A stretch of 64,000 bases of DNA, taken from the NCBI GenBank assembly GCA_963920525.1, contig OY986438.1:125556920-125620919 (forward strand). Direction: 5' to 3'. The position numbers were made by a program, and so were the translations under genes. The notes under the pieces are model-generated. The model had not been told where the DNA came from. It did no database searches and was given only the letters and a program-made list of their open reading frames with translations. Source of the DNA: Dichetophora obliterata. Taxonomy: Eukaryota; Arthropoda; Insecta; Diptera; Sciomyzidae. Shown here in pieces: positions 21,700 through 34,222 of the stretch (within the stretch, counting starts at the first letter, position 1; each line of letters begins with the position of its first letter).

Positions 21700-24250
21700 C
21701 GCATCATTTCGTCTCTGAAATATTTAAATTTATTGCTTAATTGGGAATGCCCAGATCTTTTCATTATATCAAATAAGTTTTGACGAGATATAAAAAACGT
21801 GTTTAAAGCATTTCCTAAAAAAGATAGTGAATTTTATGCTTATATAAGTCGAACTGCACTCAAATACCCGGATACCCATTTAAAACATCTATACTTCACT
21901 AGTATATGACAAAACAAACTATTGTCAAATAAAGCACAAACATATGCAACAATGACTTTTCGGCAAGGTTCAAACGGTTTCACACTAAAGACAAAAAATA
22001 CACGATACATTAAAAATATTTTTTTTTTGTTTTTATTTTTTTAATATTAAAAAGAATATAAACTTCATATTGTAAGACAAAAGATCAAAACAGAATATTC
22101 AAAAGTAGTTATAAACAATGGGTTTCATTTAAACAGTGAATACATTACAAAAATAATTAATTATTTAAGTCAGTACCGCACACCAACATCGACAGCTTAA
22201 AAAAAATAACAAAACAAAAAGAAATAAAAAAAAACATTGCCTTGCATTACATTGTTGGTGGGTGTCTGCACTTGCTTGTTTTGATTTTAGCGACTGGAGT
22301 TCTCTTACAAAAGCCTAAATAAATTCCGAAGAGGCAAACACGGCACAATCAAATTTTAAACACTTATTATGGACAATCTTTATTTAAAGAAAATCACAAT
22401 TAGATGACAATGGTGCACAAAAGAAAACACTTTAACACCACTTGAATAACAAAAAACTTAATTTTTTAATACATTTTTTAATCAACAAAAAATAATTTTT
22501 TTAAACATTTACTCAAAAAAATGTGTATGCAATAAGAACCAAAATTACCCGAAGTTGAAGGTTCCATTAAAAAACTTTCCACATATTCCTTTTTTTTAAT
22601 AAAATTATATTTTAAAAATCTTAAAAATTTTCAAAATTTTACTGCGCGCGAACGAAAGCAAAAAATGTTGATTATTAACCGCGACAACTTTTGAACCAGT
22701 AATGTCAGGTAAATAGTTTTTGTTGTTAGTGACGCAGAATTTTATTATCTTTAAACTGGTATAAAAAAATTGGGTACATCAAATAATTTTTTTTTAATTA
22801 TAGCCATTAAAGCCCATTAAATACCCCATTATGTGACTTGTGCGAAAGAGACGATTGTAATCTTGAAGCTCTTGTTGGAGGGAGATACAAAGTCTCATGT
22901 ATATTCACGCCGACGGGAACTTTCGGTTTTTTCCCGATTCTCTTACAAAATTAACTGATAAAATCTGGAAAGATTAACTGATAACTAACCGGGTAACTAC
23001 CAGTAGTTCTTTTTTGCAGGGTATTGTAATCTACGTTACACATTCACACTCTATATTCCAAAAGCTAACGGGTACCCGTTTTTAATTTTTCGTCATATTT
23101 TCGACATTTAGAGTCGGATCTTAAAAACATGATATATCGATGTTTTTGTCTCAAAGAGACCAATTATTTTGCTCCAAAGGTCATTGACCTTAAGTCATCC
23201 ATTCTAGTACTTAGTTACATACCAGATCTCGACTTATAGATCATTAATTAAAAAAATAAAACTATAATCAAATAAATTGTTTTGGAGCCCCGTTTTCAGG
23301 TGCCGAAGGATGTTTAACAGGCTGCCCGTCCGTTCATCAAGAATAAAGAAGAGCAAAAAAAAATTGGTCTGTAAATGCTGCTGATATGACAAAAAATCAA
23401 ACCCAAAAATTTCCAAATTGCCTCCAAAACCCCTTCGGACTTAATGGTGTACGGTTCATTTCTTTTCTGAAACGGTTAAATTAAATTATATATGTGTTAC
23501 AACTAACTGATAATTTATGTAGTTTAAATTGGTATGTACATTAACCCAGCGGTTAAAATAGGCCTGAAATAATACATTCTCTCAGGCCTGAGAGGTAATG
23601 GTAAGGCCTGAGTATTCAACACACCATTTGATTTCCTTTTTCCATAAAGATGTCCTACTAACGTAACACTTGCTATCGTGTAGAGTAAACTCAGGCCTGA
23701 ATATCCCCAAGAATATTTCTCCGAAAAATCAGACTTCTATCAGGTAGTGAATACTCTGGAGTGAGTATTCAAACGAAAATGCAGGTAATACATAGATTGT
23801 TGTGACACAATTTATTTGTAATGAACATTCCTAATCACTATTTTAACGTTCTCATTTTAAATTCTTAAAAATTACGGGTAGACTTCTTTGCATTTTTAGA
23901 TTTTGATTTTGATTTACCAAAGCTATTTGGTGGCATTACGACTTCGCTTCTAATCTCAACCGTCACTCAGTTGCGAATACGAAGCAAATTCAAGCTTTGA
24001 CTAACTGAAAGCACTCATAAACGTTCGGCAGCATAACATCATCGCTTCTAAACTCAGAGGCATCTTCCGGTGTGAGATCGAAACAAAACAAAATTTTCAC
24101 AAAATGGACAATTTCAGGGAAGTTTTCAAAAAGCTTGAATGGAAATGCTTATTCTAAAATCAGGAATGATATCATTCCTGAATTTTCAAAGCAAAATGGA
24201 TCTTATTTCACACCAGATTTAATCAGGGATTGAAATTGCAGACCGCTGGT
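21700..24250. other. Intronic stretch without recognised gene
   Basis: No coding similarity was recognised. Perfect palindromes TCAGGCCTGA with related GGCCTGAGTATTC blocks cluster at about 23565-23705 (see findings). The rest is AT-rich with no clear ends. Confidence 0.35.
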
Positions 24251-24259
24251 AAGCCTAAT

Positions 24260-24392
24260 GCTGCTATGTTTTAGAGTCTTCATTACAGAGATTGCATGTC
24301 TCCTGTTGAACAAAACGAGTTCCATCTCAGCTGGATTCACGCTGAGACCACGCGTTGTAGTATAGCTCCAAAGAGACCAAAGTGCGTATCCA
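24260..24392 (-). pseudogene. LINE reverse-transcriptase relic
   Basis: The minus strand reads ALWSLWSYTTTRGLSVNPAE then MELVLFNRR, resembling the RGLSVNPxKTELVLF block downstream of the YADD box in R1/I-like reverse transcriptases. Only about 45 codons are recognisable; both sides are eroded. Confidence 0.55.
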
Positions 24393-24539
24393 TAAGTAGT
24401 TGGATAGTTTATTATAACTAGTAAACATTATGTTTTCTACATAAAATATAAAAATGGCTTACAAAACAACTCACTACCGCTAATATTCTTTATCAGTTTG
24501 TTCCAATGTTTCCTTATGGTTGTGCAAATATTATATTAA

Positions 24540-25910
24540 CCCTTCGTGTGTTAACAGCTGCCCAGACGTATCAGTTTCTATCAAGCCATCCGTCCGCAGT
24601 GTACTGTCAAAGTTGGCAAGTGGACGAAATCGTCATAGTGGACACACAACGTAACTTATTTTTTGCGACTATGGGTAGGTAAAAAATTAACATATTTTTT
24701 TTAAATTAAGTATTTTTTCATATTTTTATTTTTTTTTTCATATTAAAATTTGTAAATGAAAAAAAATTATGTGTTTTTTTATAATAGAATTTTCCTAAGA
24801 TATTTAAGAAAAAATCCGCCAAATATCTACTGCCTCATGCACCTTCATGATCATTAACAATAAATAAATTAAAATCAAATTTGAACTCTACACTTCACAC
24901 TTGTAATGGTTTGTATAAATTCTTATATTTTATTCATCTAATTGTCCAAAACATCTAAAAAATTATTATATAAATACAAAAAACTACTTGTTGTAACTTT
25001 CAATATATATATATACAAACCTATGAATTTTTTCTTCATTGTGCATTACAACTATCATTATCTAAAATTTAAGACCAATGCCAATAATGAAAATGAAATA
25101 ATCTAAGAGATATTGATTTTTAAGGAAATAATTATAAGTAAAACTATTCATTTACGTAGGTAGCTCTAAGAAGTGAGCAACAGACAAACCAATAATAATC
25201 AGAAGAAAATTCAATGTGGATGTATCATAAAAGACAAATTGGACACGTCTCTTTTTATAACCATTTTGCTTAAAAGATAATGGCTCTACCTTCAAATACC
25301 AGCAAAACGGATTACCAACAAATCGTATAGAAAATGAAAAAATTCCCAAAAAATAAATTGCTGGGCCACCCTAATGTATATGTAATTTAATTTTTTCAAC
25401 TCTTCTAATATTTTTGAACAAAATCTATTTTTTATTTTTCCATAAATAGCTAGCACATGATCCGTAAAACCTTTTAGGGTCACAAGATGCTCTTAAGGCA
25501 ATATTTTTTCTGTAAATTTCTTTTTAACATTTTTTTACCCAAAAAAAAACGTAAATTTTCTGGTGGTGAAATAATTATGGTTTTCGGAACGCAGCCAAAT
25601 TTGGGCAGGTTTTTTTGAGAAACCTATATATCAAGTCAAATTTCCTGGAGTATGTTTTCTTTATATTAGATAGGGCCAGAGATATGAATTTTTAATTAAA
25701 AAGTAAAAAAATAGTCGTTTTTAGCTGTTTCTATATTCTATAAATATTTTTGAACAAAACCTTCTTTATTCTTTCATTTAAATTTAAAACTAAACCCCCA
25801 AAATAAATTTAAGGTTAAAAGATGTCCTTAAAAGGGTAGAACATAAGCTACGACGAAAACGTCATAGTGGACACACCACGTATGCAATAATATAGTGGAC
25901 ACAGTGAGGG
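24540..25910. mobile_element. Non-autonomous piggyBac-like element (TTAA flanks)
   Basis: TTAA lies on both sides (24536-24539 and 25911-25914). The termini read CCCTTCGTGTGTTAAC at the left and, reverse complemented, CCCTCACTGTGTCCAC at the right. TTAA duplication with CCC ends is the piggyBac signature. Blocks of CGTCATAGTGGACACAC occur near 24630 and 25860 in direct orientation. At 1371 bp it contains no recognisable transposase, and the terminal repeats match only partly, so the superfamily call is moderate. Confidence 0.6.
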
Positions 25911-25914
25911 TTAA

Positions 25915-26600
25915 TTCCTAACGTTTTTGCTTTGATAATGCCCATCATCAAAATTCAATAACGAATATGAAGGAAATTTTAATGATTCATAAAATAAACT
26001 GCAATAACCAAAGTCTAGTTTTAAAATGTTGTTTATTTTACTGAAACCAATCTCTAATTTTAAAATGTTGTTTATTTTACACAAACTGAGTGCTTTTCCG
26101 TATTGATTTGCTTTCAACTAATATCAGTGCGTACTTTAAATTAACTTTTAGGGACAACCTAAACTTGAATTTTTATTGACAGTGTCATACGTAAGCAAGC
26201 ATCTTGGTATTCAAACTTAGCAAATTTCAATATCGAACATAAGGAAAATGGTATAAAACTTTTTCAATCAAAAACTTGCAATTAAACAGAGCAGAACATT
26301 GTAAATTTGAATCTTTCACATTATTTGAGTTTAAAAGAAAAATATGACATGTTCAAGGTAACGATTGAACGAATTTTCAAGTTACACAAAAAAAACATAA
26401 ATTTTCGTCTTCAATAACTTATGCTATATCTTAGGAAGAAAGAGGGGACAATTCAGCTTGTAACATTATTTGCACAACATTTTTAAAGTTTCTGTGAGTA
26501 AAATCATCACATCCCAATGAGCACAAAAACGGTCGCGGATCCGTTTCGAACCCTTTACCCGTCAAAAAAATGATCAGAAAGGTAACATAAAAGGCAGTCT
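25915..26600. other. Intronic stretch with small tandem duplication
   Basis: Two copies of TTTTAAAATGTTGTTTATTT about 39 bp apart lie at about 26019-26080. No gene was recognised. Confidence 0.4.
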
Positions 26601-26606
26601 TAAATC

Positions 26607-27557
26607 TATATATATATAAAAATGGATGTATGTGGCTATATCACGTAAAGACTCCAAAACCGCTGAACCGATCTTTATATGTTCAGGGAAACTGATGCCA
26701 CTTCTTGAGAGTGTGAGGTTTGATAACGATTAGACAAGGGGGCGTGGTACCTCCCATACAAGCCAAATTTGCGCTATCGACCACAAACTAAAAGAGGGTA
26801 TATATCAGACGGTTTTAATCGTAAAAAACTAAAACTTAGTTATTTTATTCAGATGATTACTCTCGGTAACTGTGCAAAAAATGGGCGTGGTTGCAATATA
26901 TATACGCCCACTTTTTCCAAATCATGGCAATTCCGAAGTTCTACACATTTTTATAGTGAAACTTGCCGTGTAGGTGCTCCAAGAGGCGGTCATTATATAT
27001 AAATGTTCCACACCCACTTTTACCACCCACAAGTTAATATCTATATTTTTAAAAAGCAAAACTATGTGTGTCTGTGTGTGTGATGCCTTCAGACTCTAAT
27101 GCTACTGGACCGATTGACCTGAAATTTTTGAAGTTTATTTCTTTCAGGTACGAGATGGTTGAGGGAAAAAATTTGCCACACCCCCATTTTAATGCCCCCA
27201 AATCAATAAAAATGCTATACGTCAGTCGGTTTGGGTCATATAAGGCTAGAATTTAGTAATTTAGTTTGTATTGTTACTGTCGACAACTGTACTCAAAATT
27301 AGTTTCCACACCCCCTTTAACCGCCTACAAATCCATTAAAATGCTTTATTTCCGACGGTTTTGGACGTATATAGTTTGGTTTGTATGGTTACTGTCAGCA
27401 ACTGTACGAAAAATTGGTTTCCACGCCCCCTTTTTTCGCCCACAAATCTGTGAAAATGCTATTTTTCAAACAGTTTTAGCCGTATAAAACTAACATTTGG
27501 TACTTAAGTTTGTATGTTTACTTTCGGCAACTGTACTAAAAATGGGCGTTATCACTG
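26607..27557 (-). repeat. gggcgtgg-type interspersed repeat
   Basis: It begins TCTATATATATATAAAAATG, the reverse complement of the end of the copies at 42449-44936, then has CCGCTGAACCGATCTT. Diverged subrepeats of 125-200 bp follow, each with a CCACGCCC- or CCACACCCCC-like GC-rich box plus AATGCTAT and ACTGTACTAAAAA. Coding is unlikely: frames are short and driven by the repeat. The family is unassigned; a DINE-1/Helitron relation is possible but untested. Confidence 0.65.
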
Positions 27558-27559
27558 TA

Positions 27560-28080
27560 CAGGGTGTTCCGTATTAAAATGACAACCCTGCGGCAGTTGA
27601 TGCCTTGGGTCAAGAAAAAGAAAAAAATTTTAGCAGCTGGGTCCATCTCTACCCTGTTCAGAGTTATAAGGGAAAGTTTACTTAAAATCACTTAAAAAGA
27701 TTTAATCAACTCTACGCTTGTCACTTTAAAAAAAGTGGAACTAGAAAAAGTTATGGACCATTTTGGAAACGTAATTAAATAGAAACTTAGATTTGTTGCA
27801 CTTTGTAAATTTTATTCTGTTATTTTATTCTAAAACACTTGAAATAATTTTTTTATAAAAAAATTGATATTAAAAATTTTTTTCTTTTAAATTCGATTTT
27901 CACGAAAATTCGTCTAAGATTTTATTTTTTCTAATGATGCAGTTTGAACCTCCTTAGTGTTGTTTTCAAAGCTTTTGTTATAAGTTCTAACGTTTAGTCA
28001 ATAACTACCCAGAAATTTAAATTTTTTTGATAGGATTTATTTAAAAAAACGATTAAAAATAATTTTAAATTCATAATCCT
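27560..28080 (-). mobile_element. Mariner-like element, outer end (split by LINE)
   Basis: It starts CAGGGTGTTCCGTATTAAAA after TA at 27558-27559, a terminal sequence typical of mariner-like ends. The segment at about 27910-28080 is matched in the same orientation at 31850-31975 and in inverse orientation at 32150-32250. It would be the 3' flank of the minus-strand transposase remnant at 31503-31854, separated from it by the LINE at about 28085-31495. Confidence 0.6.
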
Positions 28081-28084
28081 TAAT

Positions 28085-31000
28085 GTAGAAATCTTAAATA
28101 AAAATACTAGTATCCTTGTGTCGTGTGTTTATAGCCCCCATCGTTGTAATAGTGTTGAATCTTTTTTTACTGATCTCTCAAGTAGGGTACTTTATTATAA
28201 TTTTTTGATTATTTGTGGCGACTTTAATGTTAATATACTCCGTACTGATTCTGCCACTAAGAACTTTTTTTTCATTCAACGACGTGTGGTTTAAAAACCG
28301 TAAATTCCAATATTCCAACAAGATATGGACATACTTGTGAGCCTAGTCTACTTGATTTATGCTTAGTTTCCGACATTTCCCTAGTATTAAAATTTGCCCA
28401 AATGACTTTCCTCTCGGACCATGATTTAATATTCTGTAGTATTAATGTTAATTTTGGTAGTACTCACAAGGCAAGTTTTTCATATCGGGACTACAAATCT
28501 GTTAATTTTGAAGCACTTTTTCATGACCTGTCTAGTATGAGATTAAATGACTGCTACCTGTATGACTCTGTGGACGAAAAACTAAGAGTTTATATGAACG
28601 AATTAAATGTTGTCTTCGACCTTAATGTTCCTTTACGTAGAGTGGAAGTTAATAATTCCTGTTGTCCCTGGTTTACTAATCGTGTTATGTGTGCCATTAA
28701 ATTAAGAAATAAGCTTCATTCTAAGTGGAAAATTAACGGTTTGAATGAAAACTGGGAAAATTACAAAAGAGCGCGTAATGATGCCACTCTAATAGTTAAT
28801 TTGGAGAAGAAAAAATTCTTCAGTGCTAAGCTTAATCCGAACCAAAACTCTAAACAGCTTTGGCAAAATATTAAAAAACTTAGAGTATTTAGCAATGAAC
28901 AGAAAGACTGCAATTTGGATCCAAATGTGCTTAATGACTTTTTTTTGACCAGTGGAAGTTCAAGTTCGAATACATTTACTAACGTTTTTGAAGCACCTAC
29001 ACGGTTAGAAATCTTGTACTAAAATTAAAACTTTTCTGTACTACATATAAGTCTACACCAGCTTTGGTTTGAAATCTAGTATTTACAAAATACTAAAACA
29101 TGGTTTTAATACAGCTTTGGTTTTAAATTTAGTACAAGCTTGGATTCAAATATTTTTAAAAAAAAATAGCAAATAACGTGAGATTCGATCACACGACATT
29201 GAGTTTGTAAACTCACTACTCTAACCACAGAGCTATTGGCTTATACATAAAAAGCGCGATAAACAAACATATGAACCGAGTCGCCTAATATTGAGTCGCA
29301 GCATTGCCAGGCCAACTTTTTACGGGTCTTAATCCAAATTTAGTATCCACATGTACTAGAATTTAGTATTATTTGTATTAAAAACAAAAAGTAACACAGA
29401 GTTGTACTTAAATTGACACCAAAAAGACTAAAATGTAAACCAAAAAGCTAAAATTGATGCTGTAATATTTCTTTTGGTTTCAATTCTAGTACAGAAAAGT
29501 TTTAAATATGAGTTAGTATTTGAAAAGTTTCAATTTTAAACCGCAAGGTTTAAAAACATGCAGTAATATTTTAGTGGGACTAAAATTTAGTCCAAGATTT
29601 ATAACCGTGTACAATACCTGATAACTCTGACTTTCCCTCATTCAAATTTGTGTGCGTTAATAAAGATCGTGTGGCTAAATGTTTAATGCAGTTAAGTTCT
29701 AACGCAATAGGAATTGATGGAATGCTTCTTAGGTTTATTAAACTTGTCCTTCCTTATATATTAGGGCCTTTGACTCATATCATAAACCACTCACTTAACT
29801 GCTCCCGATTTCCTAAATTGTTTAAAGTAGCAACGGTTATCCTAGTAGCTAAAACTGCATCCGCATCAGATCAAGAACTACAGGCCCATTAGTATATTAC
29901 CTATCCTGGGCAAGGTTCTAGAAAGAATTATGACTGATCAAATCGCTGAATTTTTATTTGATAATAAGCTTTTATCGCCATTGCAGTCTGGCCTTAGAGC
30001 TGGGCACATCTGTTTGACGGCAGTACTAAAGATAGTTGATGATATTGGGATAGCGTATGACCAAAAATTTATAACTCTTCCCTACCTTATTGATTTTTCT
30101 AAAGCTTTTGATTCTATTTGTTATACTTTACTTTGTAATAAGCTTCAACATTATTTTTACTTGACTAATAATGCAGTTAAATTAGTTTCTCATTACCTAG
30201 AAGGCAGAAAGCAACGAGTAAAAGTTGGTGACAAATTTTCAAACCTTAAAACAAAAAAAACAGGAGTTCCTCAAGGATCGATTTTAGGCCCCCTTCTATT
30301 TTCTGTCTTTATTAATGATGTTTTCTCCATTTGTAAACATTCTTTAATACATGCGTACGCCGATGACATTCAAATTTACATTTCTCGGCCAGCTTGTCTT
30401 TTAGAAGACTTGAGCTATAGATTGAACTTGGATTTACTCTCGCTAAACAGGTGGGCTACCACAAACTTGCTTCTTATAAATCCCCTTAAGTCAGAAGTTT
30501 TCCCGATTGCGAGGACTGACTCAGGCTTTGTAGATATTCCGACATTGTTCATTGGGTCTAATCAGTTGGAATTTGTAAGCAAAGTAAAAAATCTTGGCTT
30601 TGTACTAAATTCTAAACTAACATGTACTGATCATATTAATAGTGTCGTTGGGAAAATATACGGAACATTACGATATTTACGTACTTCTTCTAGCTTTACC
30701 CCTCTAGAAATACGTCACAGACTTGTGGTTTAAATGATTATGCCTCATATATCTTTCTCAGACGTTGTGTATAGCCAGTTTGACTCACCGTCGCAACATA
30801 AACTTCTTGTTGCGTTTAATAACGCTGCTAGATATGTTTATGATGTTAATAGATTTGATCATATTTCTGTCAGAAGTAGAGCTATTTTAGGTTGCGGTTT
30901 AATGAATTACTTAAACGTTCAAAACATTATATTTTTACATAAATTTATTTACTGTCAAAGCCCTGAATATTTATAACAAAAACTCCAATTCTTACAATTT

Positions 31001-31495
31001 TCTCGATCCTCAAATCTAATCGTTCCTAGGTACAGCTTTTTCATAAGCACCATTAGACTTTGGAATTCACTACCAAATTATTTAAAACAAAAAGTATTAA
31101 GAACCAGCTTTAAACGTGCAATATATAATCATTTTGATATACAATTTAATCTATAATTTTAATCTATTTTATTTATCGTTTTCTTATCTTTTTCTATACA
31201 TCTCTTACAAACTTATCCCTAAACTATATTCAATTCTTGCTGTTGTTTATCTTTTTGTTCTACTAGTTAGTTAAGTTACTAAGGATATTTCGTTCCTGAT
31301 GTTTCATATAAAATATTTTTGCTAATAAATAATAGTTAATTTTGTCTACTTTTGAAATTATTTCTGATTTGTATAATTGTAGTTTTAATCTAGGAAGTTA
31401 AGTTATGATTCTTAATGTACTTTATTTCAATTGAAGTACTACAAAAGACCCAGTCTAAGTGTACAATATTGTAATTAAATAATAAATAATTAAAT
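28085..31495 (+). pseudogene. 5'-truncated LINE with endonuclease and RT, interrupted
   Basis: A Jockey/R1-related non-LTR element. The endonuclease C-terminal half shows CGDFNVN (28215-28235) and LSDHDLIF (28411 on). The linker ORF runs 28402-28999. After an insertion at 29000-29609, RT resumes at 29650-29892 and 29930-30733 with FSKAFDSI, GVPQGSILGPLLF and HAYADDIQIYI (30350-30382). The C-terminal part 30734-31160 is in frames broken by stops (30731, 30974). An A/T-rich AATAATAATAAT-type tail ends near 31495. Catalytic YADD is intact but frameshifts near 29890 and in-frame stops make it non-functional. Confidence 0.9.
29000..29609. mobile_element. TA-flanked inverted-repeat element with tRNA-like segment (copy 1)
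   Basis: TA at 28998-28999 and 29610-29611 flanks ends of CACGGTTAGAAATCTTGTAC and the reverse complement of CACGGTTATAAATCTTGGAC. It interrupts the LINE reading frame, so it inserted later. The minus strand at about 29245-29175 reads like a tRNA: TAGCTCTGTGGTTAGAG (A box) and GATCGAATCTC (B box), with an imperfect anticodon arm. A second copy with the same ends is at 58130-58728. No transposase. Confidence 0.82.
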
Positions 31496-31502
31496 AATTA
31501 AA

Positions 31503-31854
31503 TAATAATAATAATTGCTCAAAACGCCCTCCATGAGCAAAAATCCATGCTTGAGCTCTCTTTTTAATATTTTTCAATACATTAAGCTTCCCTAATATGA
31601 GTTCCCGCAACATTAATTCGTTCCATCAGCTCTTCACTGGTGCTTATTTCCTTGGAATAAACAAAACCCTTCATTGCACCCCAGAAATAAAAGTCCAACG
31701 GTGTTAGATCTGGAGATCTTGCTGTCCAAGTAATCGGACCATTCCGGCCAATCCATCGACCAGTAAAAGCTTCGTTCAAAAAAGCGACCTTGGTGACCAG
31801 GAGGCCCCATTTTGCTTGAGGAACATCATTTGTCTTTGGAGCAAGATTCGTCAA
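31503..31854 (-). pseudogene. Mariner-like transposase C-terminal remnant
   Basis: The minus strand encodes FLNEAFTGRWIGRNGPITW and ARSPDLTPLDFYFWG, the third-aspartate block of mariner transposases. After a frameshift near 31580 it continues KNIKKRAQAWIFAHGGRFEQ with a terminal LL, a typical mariner C-terminus. The first two catalytic aspartate regions are absent. Confidence 0.85.
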
Positions 31855-32250
31855 AGATTTTATTTTTTCTAATGATGCAGTTTTAACCTCCTAAGTGTTG
31901 TTTGTAAAGCTCTTGTTAAAAGTTCTTACATTTAGTCAATAATGAACCAGGAATTTATGATTTTTTGATAGCCTTAATAAATAAAAATCTTTAAAAAAAC
32001 TTAATCTAAGTTATTTACTATAGGCAATGAACGAAAAGTTAGTTCTATTAAAACCGTTTATTAACATTTGTGTGTGACAATTTAATTGTGCAACTTAATA
32101 AAAAAATCATGGTCTTTTCTCAAGGTGCCCTCCTTTGAGCAATTTGAGCAATTAATATGAATTTAAAAAATTTTTAATCGTTTTTTGAAATAAATCCAAT
32201 CAAAAATATAAGTTTCTGGTTAGTTATTGTCTAATTTGAATTTACAATGA
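31855..32250. mobile_element. Head-to-head mariner flank (inverted duplicate)
   Basis: The segment 31855-31975 matches 27910-28080 directly, while 32100-32250 is a reverse complement of sequence at 31505-31550 plus 28000-28080. This implies two related mariner 3' ends joined in opposite orientation. Confidence 0.55.
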
Positions 32251-32739
32251 ATATAGCAACATTTAAGATACAAAATGCAAATAAATATTACAGACTGATA
32301 TTAATAGTAATTGTATTTAAAAAGACTTAAATTTAGACAATGAACAAGTATTCCTTAAAAACTAAGTAGAGTGAGAGAAAAAAAATGAGAGTAAAAGGTT
32401 TTTTATTAGAAACGCTTTTAATACTATAAGGTTATGAATTCCACGACCTAAAAATACTGACGAAAAACAATCTACTCTAGTTAAGGTTCATATTTGTACT
32501 TGATTTGCAAAACTTATACTTTTAAAAAAGATATGTGGGACTACGTGTATAGATGATCCGGTGTAGGAAAATGCAATGTCTAGCTTCAAGATAACTTGGT
32601 AAGTCAGTACCAAATAATTTTCAACAACAGTGCACTAAAAATGGCCCAGTGTCCCACTTTAGTTAAACTCACTTTTCGAGGGGCAGCGTGGAGCGAATCA
32701 AGTGCGCCAGACTTAAGCTAAATTCAGCGGAAATTTTGG

Positions 32740-33000
32740 CAGTCGATTTGTTTCGAGTACGAGATGGTTTAAGGGAAATAATATTGCCACACCCCTTTTT
32801 ACAGTTTAAAAAACAACAAAAATGCTATAATTTGCACGATTTTAAACGTATCAGACTATAATTTGGTAATTTAGTTCATAGGGTTACTTTCGGCAGCTAT
32901 ACTGAAAATGGTGAATATATTTGGTAATTCTTGACATTTTCGAATATGGCAGTAAGGCGTTTAGTGGCAGAACAACGTCTGCCGGGGAATACTATTTTGT
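32740..33000. repeat. gggcgtgg-family fragment
   Basis: GTACGAGATGGTTTAAGGGA followed by TTGCCACACCCC resembles 27150-27190 of the repeat at 26607-27557, including the AATGCTATA and CGGCAGCTATACTGAAAATG blocks. It is a fragment of that family in the same orientation. Confidence 0.55.
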
Positions 33001-33630
33001 TATAAAATCTTTTATTTTATTTTAAAAGGTTTATGGATACGAAATACAACTGTGTACTTATTTTTATTTTAAATAACTTTTATATACGTGACTATATCAT
33101 TATTAAAATAAATTTTCATTTCCTTATTAATTTAAAATGTAATATGTAAGAATGTATGGACTGAAATAACTAATTTGTAAAAAAATATTTTTAATATAGC
33201 AGAAACCTCATTGTTTCGGGTTGAATCCAAACTATTTTAAAAAAAAAGAAGCCGTTGCGAATTACAATTATTTAAAAAAAAGAGTCCGAAACGGATTCGA
33301 ATATGAAGTCCGTTCCGAGTCCGTAACGAATTCGAAAAAGTGGGAAAACGAATCGTATTTGTGAGAGGAGTTTTATACGAAAAATTATCAGTTCCGGATG
33401 CGAAACGCAATCCGTTTCGGATAAAAAATACGAAGAAGTAAGTCCGCCTCAAATTCGTAATAGATCCGTTTAGCACACTGGGATATTCTTAAAATTATTT
33501 TAATATCTGATATATTTGTATGTACTGTAGTATATCAAGTAAACACATTGGAAATTAAAACCATCTGCAAGGTTTAAAAATGTATATATCTACATAAAAT
33601 TGAATCTTTTAATTATCACAATAGCGTGTC
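33001..33630. other. Intronic stretch without recognised gene
   Basis: AT-rich, with a local cluster of TCCGAAACGGATTCG-like words at about 33280-33420. No coding sequence was recognised. Confidence 0.35.
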
Positions 33631-33640
33631 AAGTACTTAC

Positions 33641-33843
33641 CATAATCATAATGTGATTGTGACGAAAGCTGCTCTGAGCACAGTTTATATGTATGCACAA
33701 TTTTTTGCGCCAAAACCCGTGCTTCATCGAAACCATTCGAATAAAGCGTTATCTCACCAATCATTGCGTAGTCGGGCACCATCATGGCAACAGTACGAAA
33801 GAGTACCTTCAGGTTGTCAGGTAGTTCTGTACGTCCAGCATAG
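33641..33843 (-). CDS. Axonemal dynein heavy chain exon: AAA1 after Walker B
   Basis: A 203-nt exon runs from an acceptor CATGTAG (33850-33844) to a donor GTAAGT from 33640 downward. It encodes [59 protein letters not shown] and SQSHYDYG, which are near-invariant in axonemal dynein AAA1. It joins the upstream exon in phase 2 (GG|C) and the downstream one in phase 1 (G|GT), separated from them by 15.0- and 14.8-kb introns. An overlapping plus-strand reading frame is only its shadow. Confidence 0.95.
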
Positions 33844-34222
33844 CTACATGAAGTACAATATTGTTATTATAGTTTAAAAGGTATTTTAACGCACAATGAA
33901 TTAAACACTCAATTAATGTAAAAAAGGTATACCCGAAGTGTTGCAAACTTAATGGTGCAAAAGTTATGCATATGTGCTACTTATTTCTACTGTCAACAAA
34001 TAAATTAAAATTTAATTTTTTTGATTGCAGAATAATTTTTAGAGAAATTGCTCCATTGATTGCAAAATAATTTTTTGAAAAATTGCCAAAATTTTTCATT
34101 CATTTCATCAAAATGTTGCTTTATTGTCAAAATTTTCTTATTTTCAAAATGTTGTTTGACTATCTTATTAACAAAACTTATTTTTATATTACAATGCTAT
34201 ATTCTTTTTTGAGGTACGATCC

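Larger units (their letters stand above)
18878..33640 (-). other. 14.8-kb dynein intron filled with transposable elements
   Basis: The intron runs from a GTAAGT donor (33640 downward) to a TTTCTTTAG acceptor. Its contents are a long-inverted-repeat element, an unclassified element ORF, a LINE RT relic, a piggyBac-like element, gggcgtgg repeats and a nested mariner/LINE/TA-element complex. No other host exon is recognised inside. Confidence 0.85.

Noticed and set aside
28402..30976. RT and endonuclease frames as host genes
   Set aside because: GDFN, SDHD, YADD and LINE order identify a retrotransposon; in-frame stops and a nested insertion show it is dead.
33626..33877. Plus-strand reading frame of 83 codons
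   Set aside because: It is the antisense shadow of a dynein exon whose minus-strand translation is highly conserved.
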